From Palsa-892 sp035555855 (GTDB lineage: Bacteria; Pseudomonadota; Alphaproteobacteria; Rhizobiales; Xanthobacteraceae): a stretch of DNA of 33,688 nucleotides. The position numbers were made by a program, and so were the translations under genes. Each line of letters begins with the position of its first letter. The stretch's first letter is position 1. Shown one piece after another: positions 22,738 through 30,614 of this stretch. Under the pieces are notes generated by a model. That model had not been told where the DNA came from and did not search any database. It saw only the letters and a list, made by a program, of their open reading frames with translations. The DNA is taken from contig DATMGD010000045.1 in assembly GCA_035555855.1 (NCBI GenBank), forward strand, positions 1 to 33,688. Direction: 5' to 3'.

Positions 22738-23568
22738 TCAACCAGCGATAACCTCACTTGCTGCCGAACCACTCGGCATAAAAGATCTCATCGCTTCTTC
22801 GTGCAGAATCGCCAGCGCTTTTTTCTTCAAATCGTTCGCCGCATCGCTCTCAATAACATCAGCGAGCTTGCGGGGGCGCGGTAGATCTACATCGATGACC
22901 TCGCGCAACCGCAACGGAAAATTCGACATAATCAGCAAACGGTCTGCGAGAAAAATCGCCTCATCGATATCCGTCGTGACGAAGAGATGGGTATTCTGCG
23001 AGCTTTCAAACAGCCGCGCATAATATTCCTGCATCAACCCCTTGGTCATGGCGTCCAATCCGCGAAACGGCTCATCCAGAATCATGATGGCCGGATCGTT
23101 GATGAGGGCGCGCGCCAATTCCGCCCGCCGCTGCATGCCGCCCGACAGTTCGTGCGGATAGGATTCGTGAAATTGGCTCAACCCGACTTTGTTGATCAAT
23201 TCATCGGCAGCCTTCTTGCAGCTCCCTTTGCTCCGCCCCTGCGCCTCAGGGCCGAATACAACATTCGTGTATGTCGTCATCCATGGATAAAGCGCGGTTT
23301 CCTGAAACACGACCAGACGATCGCTGCCCGGCTTCGTCACCCTCTTTCCGTCCAACAGCACCGACCCCGCCGTCGGCTGCTCGAAGCTCGCGAGCAACCG
23401 CACCATCGTGCTCTTGCCCGAACCCGAAGGCCCGATCATGACGGTTAGCTTATTGTCTTCGACCGTGAACGAGCAGCGATCCACTACCGTTTTTGCAAAA
23501 CGACCGTTGCCGTAGGCCTTCGATACGTCGCGAACCTCGAGCTTTCCGCCCTTCGTTTTCTTTGTCAT
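22738..23568 (-). CDS. ABC importer ATPase (NrtD/TauB/SsuB-like), H-loop histidine replaced
   Basis: A 276-residue nucleotide-binding subunit. The Walker A motif is GPSGSGKST (46-54), Q89 is in the Q-loop (VVFQETALYPW), the signature is LSGGM (141-145) and Walker B is IMILDEP (161-167). The switch histidine expected in 'FVTHD..EA' is a threonine here (FVTTDIDEA, T199), with a clear ACG codon. It is the last gene of the nitrilase/ABC operon, 13 bp after a permease gene. It most likely pairs with the other ATPase (24421-25275). Fold and role as the motor of a nitrate/sulfonate/taurine-type importer are clear; the ligand is unknown. Confidence 0.92.
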   Translation of the reverse strand: MTKKTKGGKLEVRDVSKAYGNGRFAKTVVDRCSFTVEDNKLTVMIGPSGSGKSTMVRLLASFEQPTAGSVLLDGKRVTKPGSDRLVVFQETALYPWMTTYTNVVFGPEAQGRSKGSCKKAADELINKVGLSQFHESYPHELSGGMQRRAELARALINDPAIMILDEPFRGLDAMTKGLMQEYYARLFESSQNTHLFVTTDIDEAIFLADRLLIMSNFPLRLREVIDVDLPRPRKLADVIESDAANDLKKKALAILHEEAMRSFMPSGSAASEVIAG

Positions 23569-23581
23569 GCCGCCGCCTCTG

Positions 23582-24418
23582 TCATCGCGCTTTCAGCCAC
23601 GGCGCAACCAGATTGCCGAGGATGCGGATCGCCGAGCTCGAGATATAGCCGGCAATGCCGATGCTGATCATGCCGACGACAATCTGCTCGTATGAACCGC
23701 CCGTGTAGGAGTTCCAGATAAAGAAGCCGAGCCCGCCGCCAGTACCGCTGCCCGCACCCTGCCCCATGCTGCTGCCACCGCCTGAAATCATTTCGGCAGC
23801 CACCACAACTTCCCAGGTGATGCCCATGCCGACGGCCGCACCGACGATGATCGAAGGCAAGGTTGCGGGGAAAATGACTCGGCGAAAAAGCGTCCAGCGC
23901 GACGCGCCCATTGCATAAGCCGACTGCACATAACGTGAATCGATACTCCGCGCGCCGCCGACAACATTGATGACGATCGTGTAGAACGCGCCAAGGAACG
24001 TGATGAATGCGATCGACAGTTCTTGCGTCGGCCAGAACAAGATCGCTGCCGGCACCCACGCGAGCGGTGGGATCGGCCGCAATACCTCGAAGGGCGGAAA
24101 CGTGATCTGATAGAATGTACGGCTCAAGGCGAGAAGCATGCCGAATGGGATGCCGAGCAGCATGGCAACGCCAAAGCCGGCAAGCACGCGAAGAAAACTC
24201 AAATACCAACTCTGCCAATAACCGACATCGCCGATCAGGTTATACCAGGCAAGCAGTACACGGCTTGGCGGCGGGATAACGTTCATCATCGGGATGGCAA
24301 CGCCAGTCCACTCGCCGAAGCGCGAGGTCACTTCCCAAAACACAACTGTCGCGGCGATGGCGATGACGGCGCGAACACCGGCGCGAGCACTGGGCTGCAT
24401 ATTGGCGGTAGCGATCAT
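23582..24418 (-). CDS. ABC importer permease (NrtB/TauC-like), second of two
   Basis: A 278-residue inner-membrane permease with about six hydrophobic segments. The segment PPFEVLRPIPPLAWVPAAIL (about 127-146) and the cytoplasmic coupling loop YVQSAYAMGASRWTLFRRVI, followed by FPATLPSIIVGAAVG, are the EAA-type features of this transporter family. A glycine-rich loop (GGGSSMGQGAGSGTGGGLGF) before the last helices is unusually long. ATG 24418 follows GGGAGGG. It lies between the two ATPase genes and probably forms a heterodimer with the other permease (25272-26195). Confidence 0.92.
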   Translation of the reverse strand: MIATANMQPSARAGVRAVIAIAATVVFWEVTSRFGEWTGVAIPMMNVIPPPSRVLLAWYNLIGDVGYWQSWYLSFLRVLAGFGVAMLLGIPFGMLLALSRTFYQITFPPFEVLRPIPPLAWVPAAILFWPTQELSIAFITFLGAFYTIVINVVGGARSIDSRYVQSAYAMGASRWTLFRRVIFPATLPSIIVGAAVGMGITWEVVVAAEMISGGGSSMGQGAGSGTGGGLGFFIWNSYTGGSYEQIVVGMISIGIAGYISSSAIRILGNLVAPWLKAR

Positions 24419-24420
24419 AC

Positions 24421-25275
24421 CTAACCCTCCCGCTCGCCCAGTTCGAAAGCCTTCTGTGCTTCCTCGTGGACGGTTTCCATCGTTTCATCCATCAATTCGC
24501 GAAACCGCTTTGTCGTACGGGTGTGATGATCGCGTGGATGCGGCAGGTCGACCTTCAGGATCTTTTTTGTTCGGCAAGGCCGCGACGTCATGATCGCCAC
24601 CTGATCGCCTAGAAAAATCGCCTCCTCGAGATCATGCGTAATGAAGAACACGGTGACGCGATTTCGATAACAGGTCTGCAACAAGGATTCGTGCATAACC
24701 GATTTCGTCAGCGCATCGAGCGCTCGGTATGGCTCATCAAGCAGCAGCACCTTCGGATCGTTCATTAACGCGCGAACAATCTCGACACGCCGCCGCATGC
24801 CTGAGGAAACCTGCCCCGGGTATTCATGAACGATGCTGGAAAGACCCGCCTCCGCCATCAGGACGCGCGCCTTGTCGCGCGCTTCCGACGCCGACATCGT
24901 GCCCTGCATCACCGGGCCAAAGATGACGTTGTCGAGATTGGTCTTCCACGGAAATAGTGCGCCGTTCTGGAACACGACGATGCGTTCGGGCCCCGGATCA
25001 GCCTTCGGCCGGCCCGGCCCGCAAAGCAGTTCGCCGTCAAGATAGATCTTCCCGCTGGTCAGCGAATGGAATCCGGCAATGGCATTGAGAAGCGTTGTCT
25101 TGCCGCAGCCCGAGGGGCCAACCACCATCGTGATTTCGCCCGGCGGGCATTCGAGCGAGCAATGATCGACTGCGACAACGCCGCTTTCGGGGTCGCCGTA
25201 GATTTTAACGGCGTCTTCAATCCGAATTGCACCGCGCAATGCACGTTGTTCAACTTTCCTGGCAGTCGCTGTCAT
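24421..25275 (-). CDS. ABC importer ATPase (NrtD/TauB-like) with degenerate signature motif
   Basis: A 284-residue nucleotide-binding subunit. The Walker A motif is GPSGCGKTT (53-61), Q103 is in VVFQNGALFPW, Walker B is KVLLLDEP (175-182) and the switch histidine H214 is present (FFITHDLEEA). The signature motif reads VSSGM (156-160) instead of LSGGQ/M, so the first conserved glycine is a serine. This complements the partner ATPase, which keeps LSGGM but lacks the switch histidine. It overlaps the upstream permease gene by 4 bp. It should work as one half of a heterodimeric motor of the nitrilase-linked importer. Confidence 0.92.
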   Translation of the reverse strand: MTATARKVEQRALRGAIRIEDAVKIYGDPESGVVAVDHCSLECPPGEITMVVGPSGCGKTTLLNAIAGFHSLTSGKIYLDGELLCGPGRPKADPGPERIVVFQNGALFPWKTNLDNVIFGPVMQGTMSASEARDKARVLMAEAGLSSIVHEYPGQVSSGMRRRVEIVRALMNDPKVLLLDEPYRALDALTKSVMHESLLQTCYRNRVTVFFITHDLEEAIFLGDQVAIMTSRPCRTKKILKVDLPHPRDHHTRTTKRFRELMDETMETVHEEAQKAFELGEREG

Positions 25276-26195
25276 AGCCCGTCGAGCCCCAATTCACGGC
25301 TGTGCCAACGCATCAGCATCATGCCGACAAGGCGGATGAGCGCGCTCGAGACATAACCGACAATGCCGAGCGTGATCATGCCGATAACGATCGTCGGATA
25401 ACTGACCATCGTGTAGGAGGTGTAGATCACGTAACCGAGGCCGTACTCGCCGGAGATCATTTCGCCCGCAACGAGCGAAAACCACGCAAGACCGATCGAG
25501 ATTTGTAACCCCGTGAAAATGTAAGGCAGCGATCCCGGCACAACGATATGCCTGAATACTTGCCAGCGCTTTGCGCCCAGGCAGCTTGCGGCACGAAAAT
25601 AATTCTCGTCGATCGAGTGGACGCCAAGCATCGAATTCAGCGCCGTCGCAAAGAATGCCGGGAGGAACGTCACGAAGATGACGGGACCTTCGCTACTCGA
25701 GAACATCAAAATCGCGAGCGGAACCCAAGCCAGCGCGGGGATCGGCCGCAGCATTTCCAGCACCGGAAAAATGTATTCCCGCGCCGTCTGCGACCAGCCG
25801 ATAATTAGTCCGAGCGGAACACCAATCAGCGTCGCCAGCGCGAATGCGATCAGAACGCGTTGCAGGCTGGTAAGAATGTGAATGTAGTATTCCGGCGTGT
25901 AGATCGAGAGACCGAATTCCGGATTGGGACTCAGCCATTCACGGAGCACGACGGTCGGTCCCGGCATGCCGGCGAAACGCGGCAGCTTCCAGACCTCGAC
26001 GCTCAGCCACCAAAAGCCGATCATCAACGCAAAGCCGAGGAGCATCAGATACGGGCTCGGGCTTTTCAGCCAGGCTTTCAGCCGATAGAGCGCGAGTTCT
26101 ACCTGCATGCCGTAGCGTGACGTTTGCACCGCCGTACTCTGCGAAGACTGGGGGCGATGGCGATCCACCGCCCCCGTTACTGCATCACTTGCCAT
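25272..26195 (-). CDS. ABC importer permease (NrtB/TauC-like), first of two
   Basis: An approximately 307-residue inner-membrane permease with a long N-terminal tail before the first helix (YLMLLGFALMIGFWWLSVEV). The family stretches VLEMLRPIPALAWVPLAILM, FRAASCLGAKRWQVFRHIVV and VPGSLPYIFTGLQISIGLAW are present, and the last two hold the coupling loop to the ATPase. ATG 26195 is preferred; a GTG at 26228 would overlap the receptor gene by 44 bp without a better binding site. It follows the receptor gene with a small overlap and is followed by an ATPase gene, so it is part of one operon. Confidence 0.9.
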   Translation of the reverse strand: MASDAVTGAVDRHRPQSSQSTAVQTSRYGMQVELALYRLKAWLKSPSPYLMLLGFALMIGFWWLSVEVWKLPRFAGMPGPTVVLREWLSPNPEFGLSIYTPEYYIHILTSLQRVLIAFALATLIGVPLGLIIGWSQTAREYIFPVLEMLRPIPALAWVPLAILMFSSSEGPVIFVTFLPAFFATALNSMLGVHSIDENYFRAASCLGAKRWQVFRHIVVPGSLPYIFTGLQISIGLAWFSLVAGEMISGEYGLGYVIYTSYTMVSYPTIVIGMITLGIVGYVSSALIRLVGMMLMRWHSRELGLDGL

Positions 26196-27315
26196 GATAA
26201 GCCGTGTCGGGGAGCGCAGGAACAGCACCGATCGGCGATTTCATTTTCCGCTCTTCCAGCACCGCGTCGGCAAACTGCGTCATCACGGCCTCGGGCCGCA
26301 ATTCAGCCGAGTTGATGCCCTTGATCGAGTAGAGGAAATCGACACCCTTCTTGATCAGGCCCTTAACTTCGGGCGTAAAGGCGAACGGCAGCTCGATCCT
26401 CGGATTAGTGCCACCCTGCTCCTTTGAGTAAGTCGCATAGAGCGCCATCCAGAGCGACTTTTCCGGGAATCCCGTGGTCTGCGTCAAAACCTGTTTGACG
26501 ACTTCATCGGCGTTCCCGGCTTCGGTCAGGAATTTCTGCGCATCGAGTTCGGCGTTAAGCCAACCCTTCACGACGTCCGGCCGCTGCTCGATCAGCTCCG
26601 CACTCATGATGATGTAGGACGAATCCTTCAGACCATAATCGACGCCTGAAGCAATGCGGCGCGCGAGTCCTTCGTGCACAAGGCGCGAAGCAACCGGCTC
26701 CCAGATCGCGGCGCCATCGAGCTTGCCGGCACGAAAGCCGCTCGTGATCACCTCAACATTCTGGTTAAGGTAAGCGGCCGGCTGGCTGTTTGCCCGTTCG
26801 AACACGCTGCGTGCAAAAATATCCGAGCAGGTGCCCTTGGGAACAGCCATTTGCTTGCCGTTCAACCACTTCGCCGCTTCATCGGCCGACTTGAAATCGG
26901 GCGCATCCTTGCGGGCGAGGAGAATATTGCATTGATCGTAGGCTACGCCGGAAACGCCGACGATCCGAACATCCGCAACATTATTCTTTGTCGTGGCGAT
27001 GATCGCGGGCAGATCGCCGATGTAACCGATCTGCTGTTTCTTCGCGAGCATCGAGTTGACGATGGTCGAGCCCTGCAGACCGATCTCGTAAGTGACGGTC
27101 GAACCCTTCGGCAGATATTTTTTCCAGAACTCCTTGCCGCGCAGAACCATCACCGACCAGACTTCGGTGTAGCAACAGGGATGTCCGACAACGAGATGAA
27201 CCGGATCACCGGGCTTGCCGAAATCGGCCGAGCGTGCCGCCGACGGGCTGAACGCTACACAGGCAGCGAGCAAAGCGCTCGCGACTATATTGCGCCACTT
27301 CAGATATTTCATCAT
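26185..27315 (-). CDS. ABC periplasmic binding protein, NMT1/NrtA/TauA-like
   Basis: A 376-residue periplasmic receptor. A signal peptide spans about residues 1-29 (hydrophobic core VASALLAACVAF, cleavage after AARSA). The mature protein shows the NMT1/TauA pattern: TVTYEIGLQGSTIVNSMLAK (73-92), a QIGYIGDLPAI segment, and RAGKLDGAAIWEPVASRLV. It has four cysteines in the mature part (C47, C48, C129, C163), unusual for this class. ATG 27315 overlaps the nitrilase stop in ATGA, with GGGAGGG upstream. Coupling to a nitrilase suggests that it captures a nitrile or the compound from which one is derived, rather than nitrate or taurine. Confidence 0.9.
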   Translation of the reverse strand: MMKYLKWRNIVASALLAACVAFSPSAARSADFGKPGDPVHLVVGHPCCYTEVWSVMVLRGKEFWKKYLPKGSTVTYEIGLQGSTIVNSMLAKKQQIGYIGDLPAIIATTKNNVADVRIVGVSGVAYDQCNILLARKDAPDFKSADEAAKWLNGKQMAVPKGTCSDIFARSVFERANSQPAAYLNQNVEVITSGFRAGKLDGAAIWEPVASRLVHEGLARRIASGVDYGLKDSSYIIMSAELIEQRPDVVKGWLNAELDAQKFLTEAGNADEVVKQVLTQTTGFPEKSLWMALYATYSKEQGGTNPRIELPFAFTPEVKGLIKKGVDFLYSIKGINSAELRPEAVMTQFADAVLEERKMKSPIGAVPALPDTAYHGK

Positions 27316-28436
27316 GGCAGTCTCCCTCCCCTTTGCCAGGATTGCTGGCTCATCGAACTGATTTCCGCCGAAGCTCCGTTCTTCTGTCCAGAGTCTTTTT
27401 CATTCATTCTGCTCAAAGTAGCGTCTTCTCCCGGCAGCAGACTGTCGTCGAAATAGGCCGGGCGCGGCCGCGCACGCTGAACGTGCAGCGCGTAGATATC
27501 CATGCGGTTATAGTAACCCGCCATGTCGTGATGCTGCTTATGCTCCAGCACTTCGGCAACATCGATCTCCGAATGCACGAAGCCTTCTTCTTCGCTGCGC
27601 ATTTCCGAGCGCAAGCTTCCGTCCGGCCCGACGATCATCGAGCAGGAACGCGGGCAAGCCTTCAAAATCGCCTCAGATTCCTCATTTCCGTCGGCAAACA
27701 CTTTGAGCGAATCTTCATCCAGAAAGCCTGCGCTGACCACGGTGAAGGTTTTCGCTTCAAAAGAGTGCGCGGCAGCGCGCACACGAATGGCGTCGCTAAG
27801 ATCATAACGCGCGGCACCTAACGGGTTACGGAACGGCCAGACCGGCGGGTAATTCGCGGTGTGGATCTGTTCTCCCTGGGCCATCAACGTATAGCGGGAG
27901 AGCGGATTGTTATTTTCCCCGCAAATCAGCGAACCGATACGGCCGATATCGGTGTCGATCACTCTCAAACCTGCGCCGTCACCAGCCGTCCAGCTCAACT
28001 TTTCATAGAAAGTCGGCACCAACTTACGGTGATGGTTGAGCAATTCACCGCGATCAGAAATCAGGACATTGCTGTTCCAGAGGCAGCCTTCGCTATGCGA
28101 TGAAACCTCGGAAAAACCCATGCTCACATAGATACGGTGCCGCGCTGCAGCGTCAGCGATGGCACGCATTTCAAGACCATCGATGCGCGCGGAATTTTCC
28201 GCAAATCGACGGAACATGGTGTGATTGTCGATTGGGCGGCGCAATGCATTCCATAACGGAAAGCCCGGCAGGAAGGATTCCGGAAAAACCACAAAACGTG
28301 AGCCTTCCGCCGCCGCGCGCTCAATCAAGCGGCAGGCCTTGGCGGTCGTTGCCACTTTATCCAGCACTACCGATGCCGCGTGAACCGCGGTTACGATCGT
28401 CTTTCCTGAGCGAAGTCCGGTATTCTTGATGTTCAA
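27312..28436 (-). CDS. Nitrilase (carbon-nitrogen hydrolase family)
   Basis: A true nitrilase-branch enzyme with the complete Glu-Lys-Cys triad: the Glu of FPESFLPG, the Lys of HRKLVPTFYEKL and the Cys of ICGENNNPL. It should convert R-CN to a carboxylic acid and ammonia through a thioimidate intermediate in the cytoplasm. Counted from TTG 28436 the protein has 374 residues, near the family norm, starting MNIKNTGLRSGKTIVTAVHA after GGGGG. An upstream in-frame TTG at 28517 would add 27 basic residues without homology. There is no ATG in this region, so the start is uncertain. It heads the ABC transporter operon and is divergent from a LysR gene. The ending QQSWQRGGRLP looks non-conserved. Confidence 0.88.
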   Translation of the reverse strand: MNIKNTGLRSGKTIVTAVHAASVVLDKVATTAKACRLIERAAAEGSRFVVFPESFLPGFPLWNALRRPIDNHTMFRRFAENSARIDGLEMRAIADAAARHRIYVSMGFSEVSSHSEGCLWNSNVLISDRGELLNHHRKLVPTFYEKLSWTAGDGAGLRVIDTDIGRIGSLICGENNNPLSRYTLMAQGEQIHTANYPPVWPFRNPLGAARYDLSDAIRVRAAAHSFEAKTFTVVSAGFLDEDSLKVFADGNEESEAILKACPRSCSMIVGPDGSLRSEMRSEEEGFVHSEIDVAEVLEHKQHHDMAGYYNRMDIYALHVQRARPRPAYFDDSLLPGEDATLSRMNEKDSGQKNGASAEISSMSQQSWQRGGRLP

Positions 28437-28563
28437 CGGCGCCCCCGTGCTGTTTCGCGAAAAATGTTTCGCAAATTTGGCTTCGGAGGTTGCCGACCAT
28501 GGAAACTTCCGCAGCAAATCCTTGCAGACAGTCTGGGGGTTTGAGATATTTGGAAAAGCGGAA

Positions 28564-28589
28564 TTTTCCTAAGGCTATGTTTAGAAAAA
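28564..28589. promoter_or_regulatory. Inverted repeat at the LysR start codon
   Basis: TTTTCCTAA (28564-28572) and TTAGAAAAA (28581-28589) are inverted around an 8-bp spacer; 8 of 9 positions pair. The right arm abuts the ATG of the LysR gene. It may be an autoregulatory binding site or an mRNA structure limiting translation, since no ribosome binding site is visible there. The function is inferred. Confidence 0.35.
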
Positions 28590-29531
28590 ATGAACCGGTT
28601 GTCGCTCCGTGCACTGCAATATTTTCTGGAGGCGGCTCGCCACAAGAGCGTTTCCGCCGCTGCGCGCAAGCTTCATATTTCGCCTGCATCGGTCTCCGTC
28701 GCGATCGCCGATCTCGAAACGGATCTCGACGTACAGCTTTTCGTTCGCCAGCCGGCGAAAGGCATGAAGCTCACGCCCGCCGGCGAAGTTATCGTCGCCG
28801 AAGCGCATTCGCTGCTGTCGCACGCCGATGAATTTCAACAGCGCGCCGGTGCTCTTGGGGATTCGCTTGCCGGGGAACTAAGCGTTGCCTGCTTTACCAA
28901 TCTTGGTCCCGCTTATTTCTCAAACCTGCTTGCGCAATTCTGCAGCCAACATCCAAGCGTCTCGATCAAGATCTATGTCGGCGACCAGCAGGAAATTCTT
29001 TCGGGCCTGCTCGGCGGGCAATTCGAGCTTGCAGTTACATTCGACCTCGATATTCCCAAGAATTTCGAATGGCTGAATCTTGCATCCATACCACCGCAAA
29101 TCGTTTTGCCTGCCAATCATGCATTAGCGAAGGCAAGGCGTATCTCGCTGAAGCGTTTGGCGTCGGAGCCGTTAATCCTGATGGACCTGCCGCACACGAG
29201 AGACTATTTCATGTCGCTGTTTCATCGCCTGCATATTTCACCAAACGTCCGCTTCAGTTCTACAAATTTTGAAATGGTGCGGACACTGGTCGGTAATGGG
29301 CTCGGCTACTCAATCTTGAACCTCGTTCCGAACCTGTCCACGACCTACGACGGTACGCGCGTGAAATACGTGCCGATCAGCGATGATGTCAGGCCACTTC
29401 AAGTCGGCTGTTTAAGTGTCGGCCGCGTCGCCCAGCGGCGCGTCGCGAAGGCATTTATTGATCAAGCTAAAATCTACTTTTCAATCGCTCATAAAATGCC
29501 GGCCAATCCCAACAAGACAAAAAGAAAGTAG
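28590..29531 (+). CDS. LysR-family transcriptional regulator, divergent from nitrilase operon
   Basis: A 313-residue LysR regulator. MNRLSLRALQYFLEAARHKS, continuing SVSAAARKLHISPASVSVAI (20-39), is the DNA-binding winged helix, followed by the linker helix (ETDLDVQLFVRQPAKGMKLT) and the effector domain from about residue 93 (GELSVACFTNLGPAYFSNLL). PLILMDLPHTRDYF and LVGNGLGYSILN are typical of the effector pocket region. It is divergent from the nitrilase/ABC importer operon, with about 150 bp between start codons, so it probably activates that operon in response to a nitrile or its acid product. The inducer is inferred. The stretch after it, 29532-29699, holds no supported gene. Confidence 0.9.
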   Translation: MNRLSLRALQYFLEAARHKSVSAAARKLHISPASVSVAIADLETDLDVQLFVRQPAKGMKLTPAGEVIVAEAHSLLSHADEFQQRAGALGDSLAGELSVACFTNLGPAYFSNLLAQFCSQHPSVSIKIYVGDQQEILSGLLGGQFELAVTFDLDIPKNFEWLNLASIPPQIVLPANHALAKARRISLKRLASEPLILMDLPHTRDYFMSLFHRLHISPNVRFSSTNFEMVRTLVGNGLGYSILNLVPNLSTTYDGTRVKYVPISDDVRPLQVGCLSVGRVAQRRVAKAFIDQAKIYFSIAHKMPANPNKTKRK

Positions 29532-29699
29532 TTTTTGCCCCTGTCACGCCGAATCCAAACCGGTCTTGAGCGCAAGAGCAGCCCGCAATGGGCGAGGATT
29601 CGTGGGCGTCATGAACGGCTCGGCAAGTACCCAAATCGTGCGCGCATAACAGCCGCTCATAGGATCTAGCCCGCGTTCGGCTGGCGCCGCTCCGCTGAT

Positions 29700-30614
29700 C
29701 TACTCCTCGCGGCTTTGGACGTGCACGAAGCCGAACCTGCCCTTGATGCAGAGGTTACCGTGGCTGACCGAGTGATCGTGCGGCGACGTCACCTTGACGA
29801 TCTTGTTGTCTTGGACGTGTAGCTCGACGTTACAGCCGACACCGCAATAGGTGCAAACCGTGGTGGTCGTGGTCTGCTCCGCCTCGTCCCAAGTGCCGGC
29901 GGCGCGCATGTCGTATTCGGATTTGAACGACAGCGCTCCCGTCGGACACACCTCGACACAGTTGCCGCAGAAGACACATGCGGAGTCCGGCAGCTCTGCA
30001 GCAAATTCAGTGGAGATTTGGGAGTCGAACCCGCGCCCCGCGATCTGGATCGCGAAGGTGTTTTGCCACTGGGTCCCGCAGGCATCCACGCACTTGTAGC
30101 AGAGAATGCACTTGCTGTAGTCGCGCACATAGAGGTCGTTGTCGATCTTGACCGGCTGGCTCATCGTGGCCGCGACGCTGCCGTTGCCCGCGTGGTGCTC
30201 GCCCGGTTCGTGGACGTCGCGCTCGAGATTCTCACCGGCTCTTTCGCCATAACGGTCCGAGTCAGCGCCATAGCGCTCCTTCCACTCGGTGATCCGCGGC
30301 GTCGTGGACAGATCGACCGAGGAATCGAGCAACTCCAGCACGAGCCGGCGGCTGTGGCGGACGCGGTCGGTGTCCGTCATGACTTCCATGCCGGCCTGAA
30401 CTTTACGCGAGCAGGAAGGAACGAGAACACGCGAGCCCTTAAGCTCGACCATACAGACACGGCAAGCATTCTTGGGCGTAAGCGTATCGCCGTAGCAGAG
30501 CGTAGGCGTGTCCTTCCCCGCCGCGTTACAGGCAGTCAGGATGGTGCTCCCTTCCGGGACACTTACTTCCTTGCCGTCGATGGTGATCGTGATTTGCTGA
30601 ATAGGCGCGTTCAT
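29700..30614 (-). CDS. Formate dehydrogenase Fe-S subunit (NuoG-like N-domains plus molybdoenzyme [4Fe-4S] domain)
   Basis: A 304-residue cytoplasmic electron-transfer subunit. A [2Fe-2S] ferredoxin domain carries C40, C51, C54 and C68. Two [4Fe-4S] clusters follow with C169/C172/C175/C179 and C213/C216/C219/C223. The C-terminus (254-300) is the [4Fe-4S] domain normally fused to the molybdopterin-binding subunit (CTYCGVGC, GNLCIKGRFGF; C254, C257, C261, C289), and the chain ends there. The His-Cys3 cluster motif of NuoG/FdsA between the ferredoxin and the other clusters is absent; the region reads SSVDLSTTPRITEWKERYGA. ATG 30614 overlaps the NuoEF-like stop by 4 bp. It should pass electrons from formate oxidation to the flavin subunit. 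Confidence 0.88.
   Translation of the reverse strand: MNAPIQQITITIDGKEVSVPEGSTILTACNAAGKDTPTLCYGDTLTPKNACRVCMVELKGSRVLVPSCSRKVQAGMEVMTDTDRVRHSRRLVLELLDSSVDLSTTPRITEWKERYGADSDRYGERAGENLERDVHEPGEHHAGNGSVAATMSQPVKIDNDLYVRDYSKCILCYKCVDACGTQWQNTFAIQIAGRGFDSQISTEFAAELPDSACVFCGNCVEVCPTGALSFKSEYDMRAAGTWDEAEQTTTTTVCTYCGVGCNVELHVQDNKIVKVTSPHDHSVSHGNLCIKGRFGFVHVQSREE

Noticed and set aside
29544..29660. 38-codon minus-strand frame (MSGCYARTIWVLAEPF...) downstream of the formate dehydrogenase operon
   Set aside because: It has no ribosome binding site, does not match the formate dehydrogenase delta subunit, and is within the length expected by chance.
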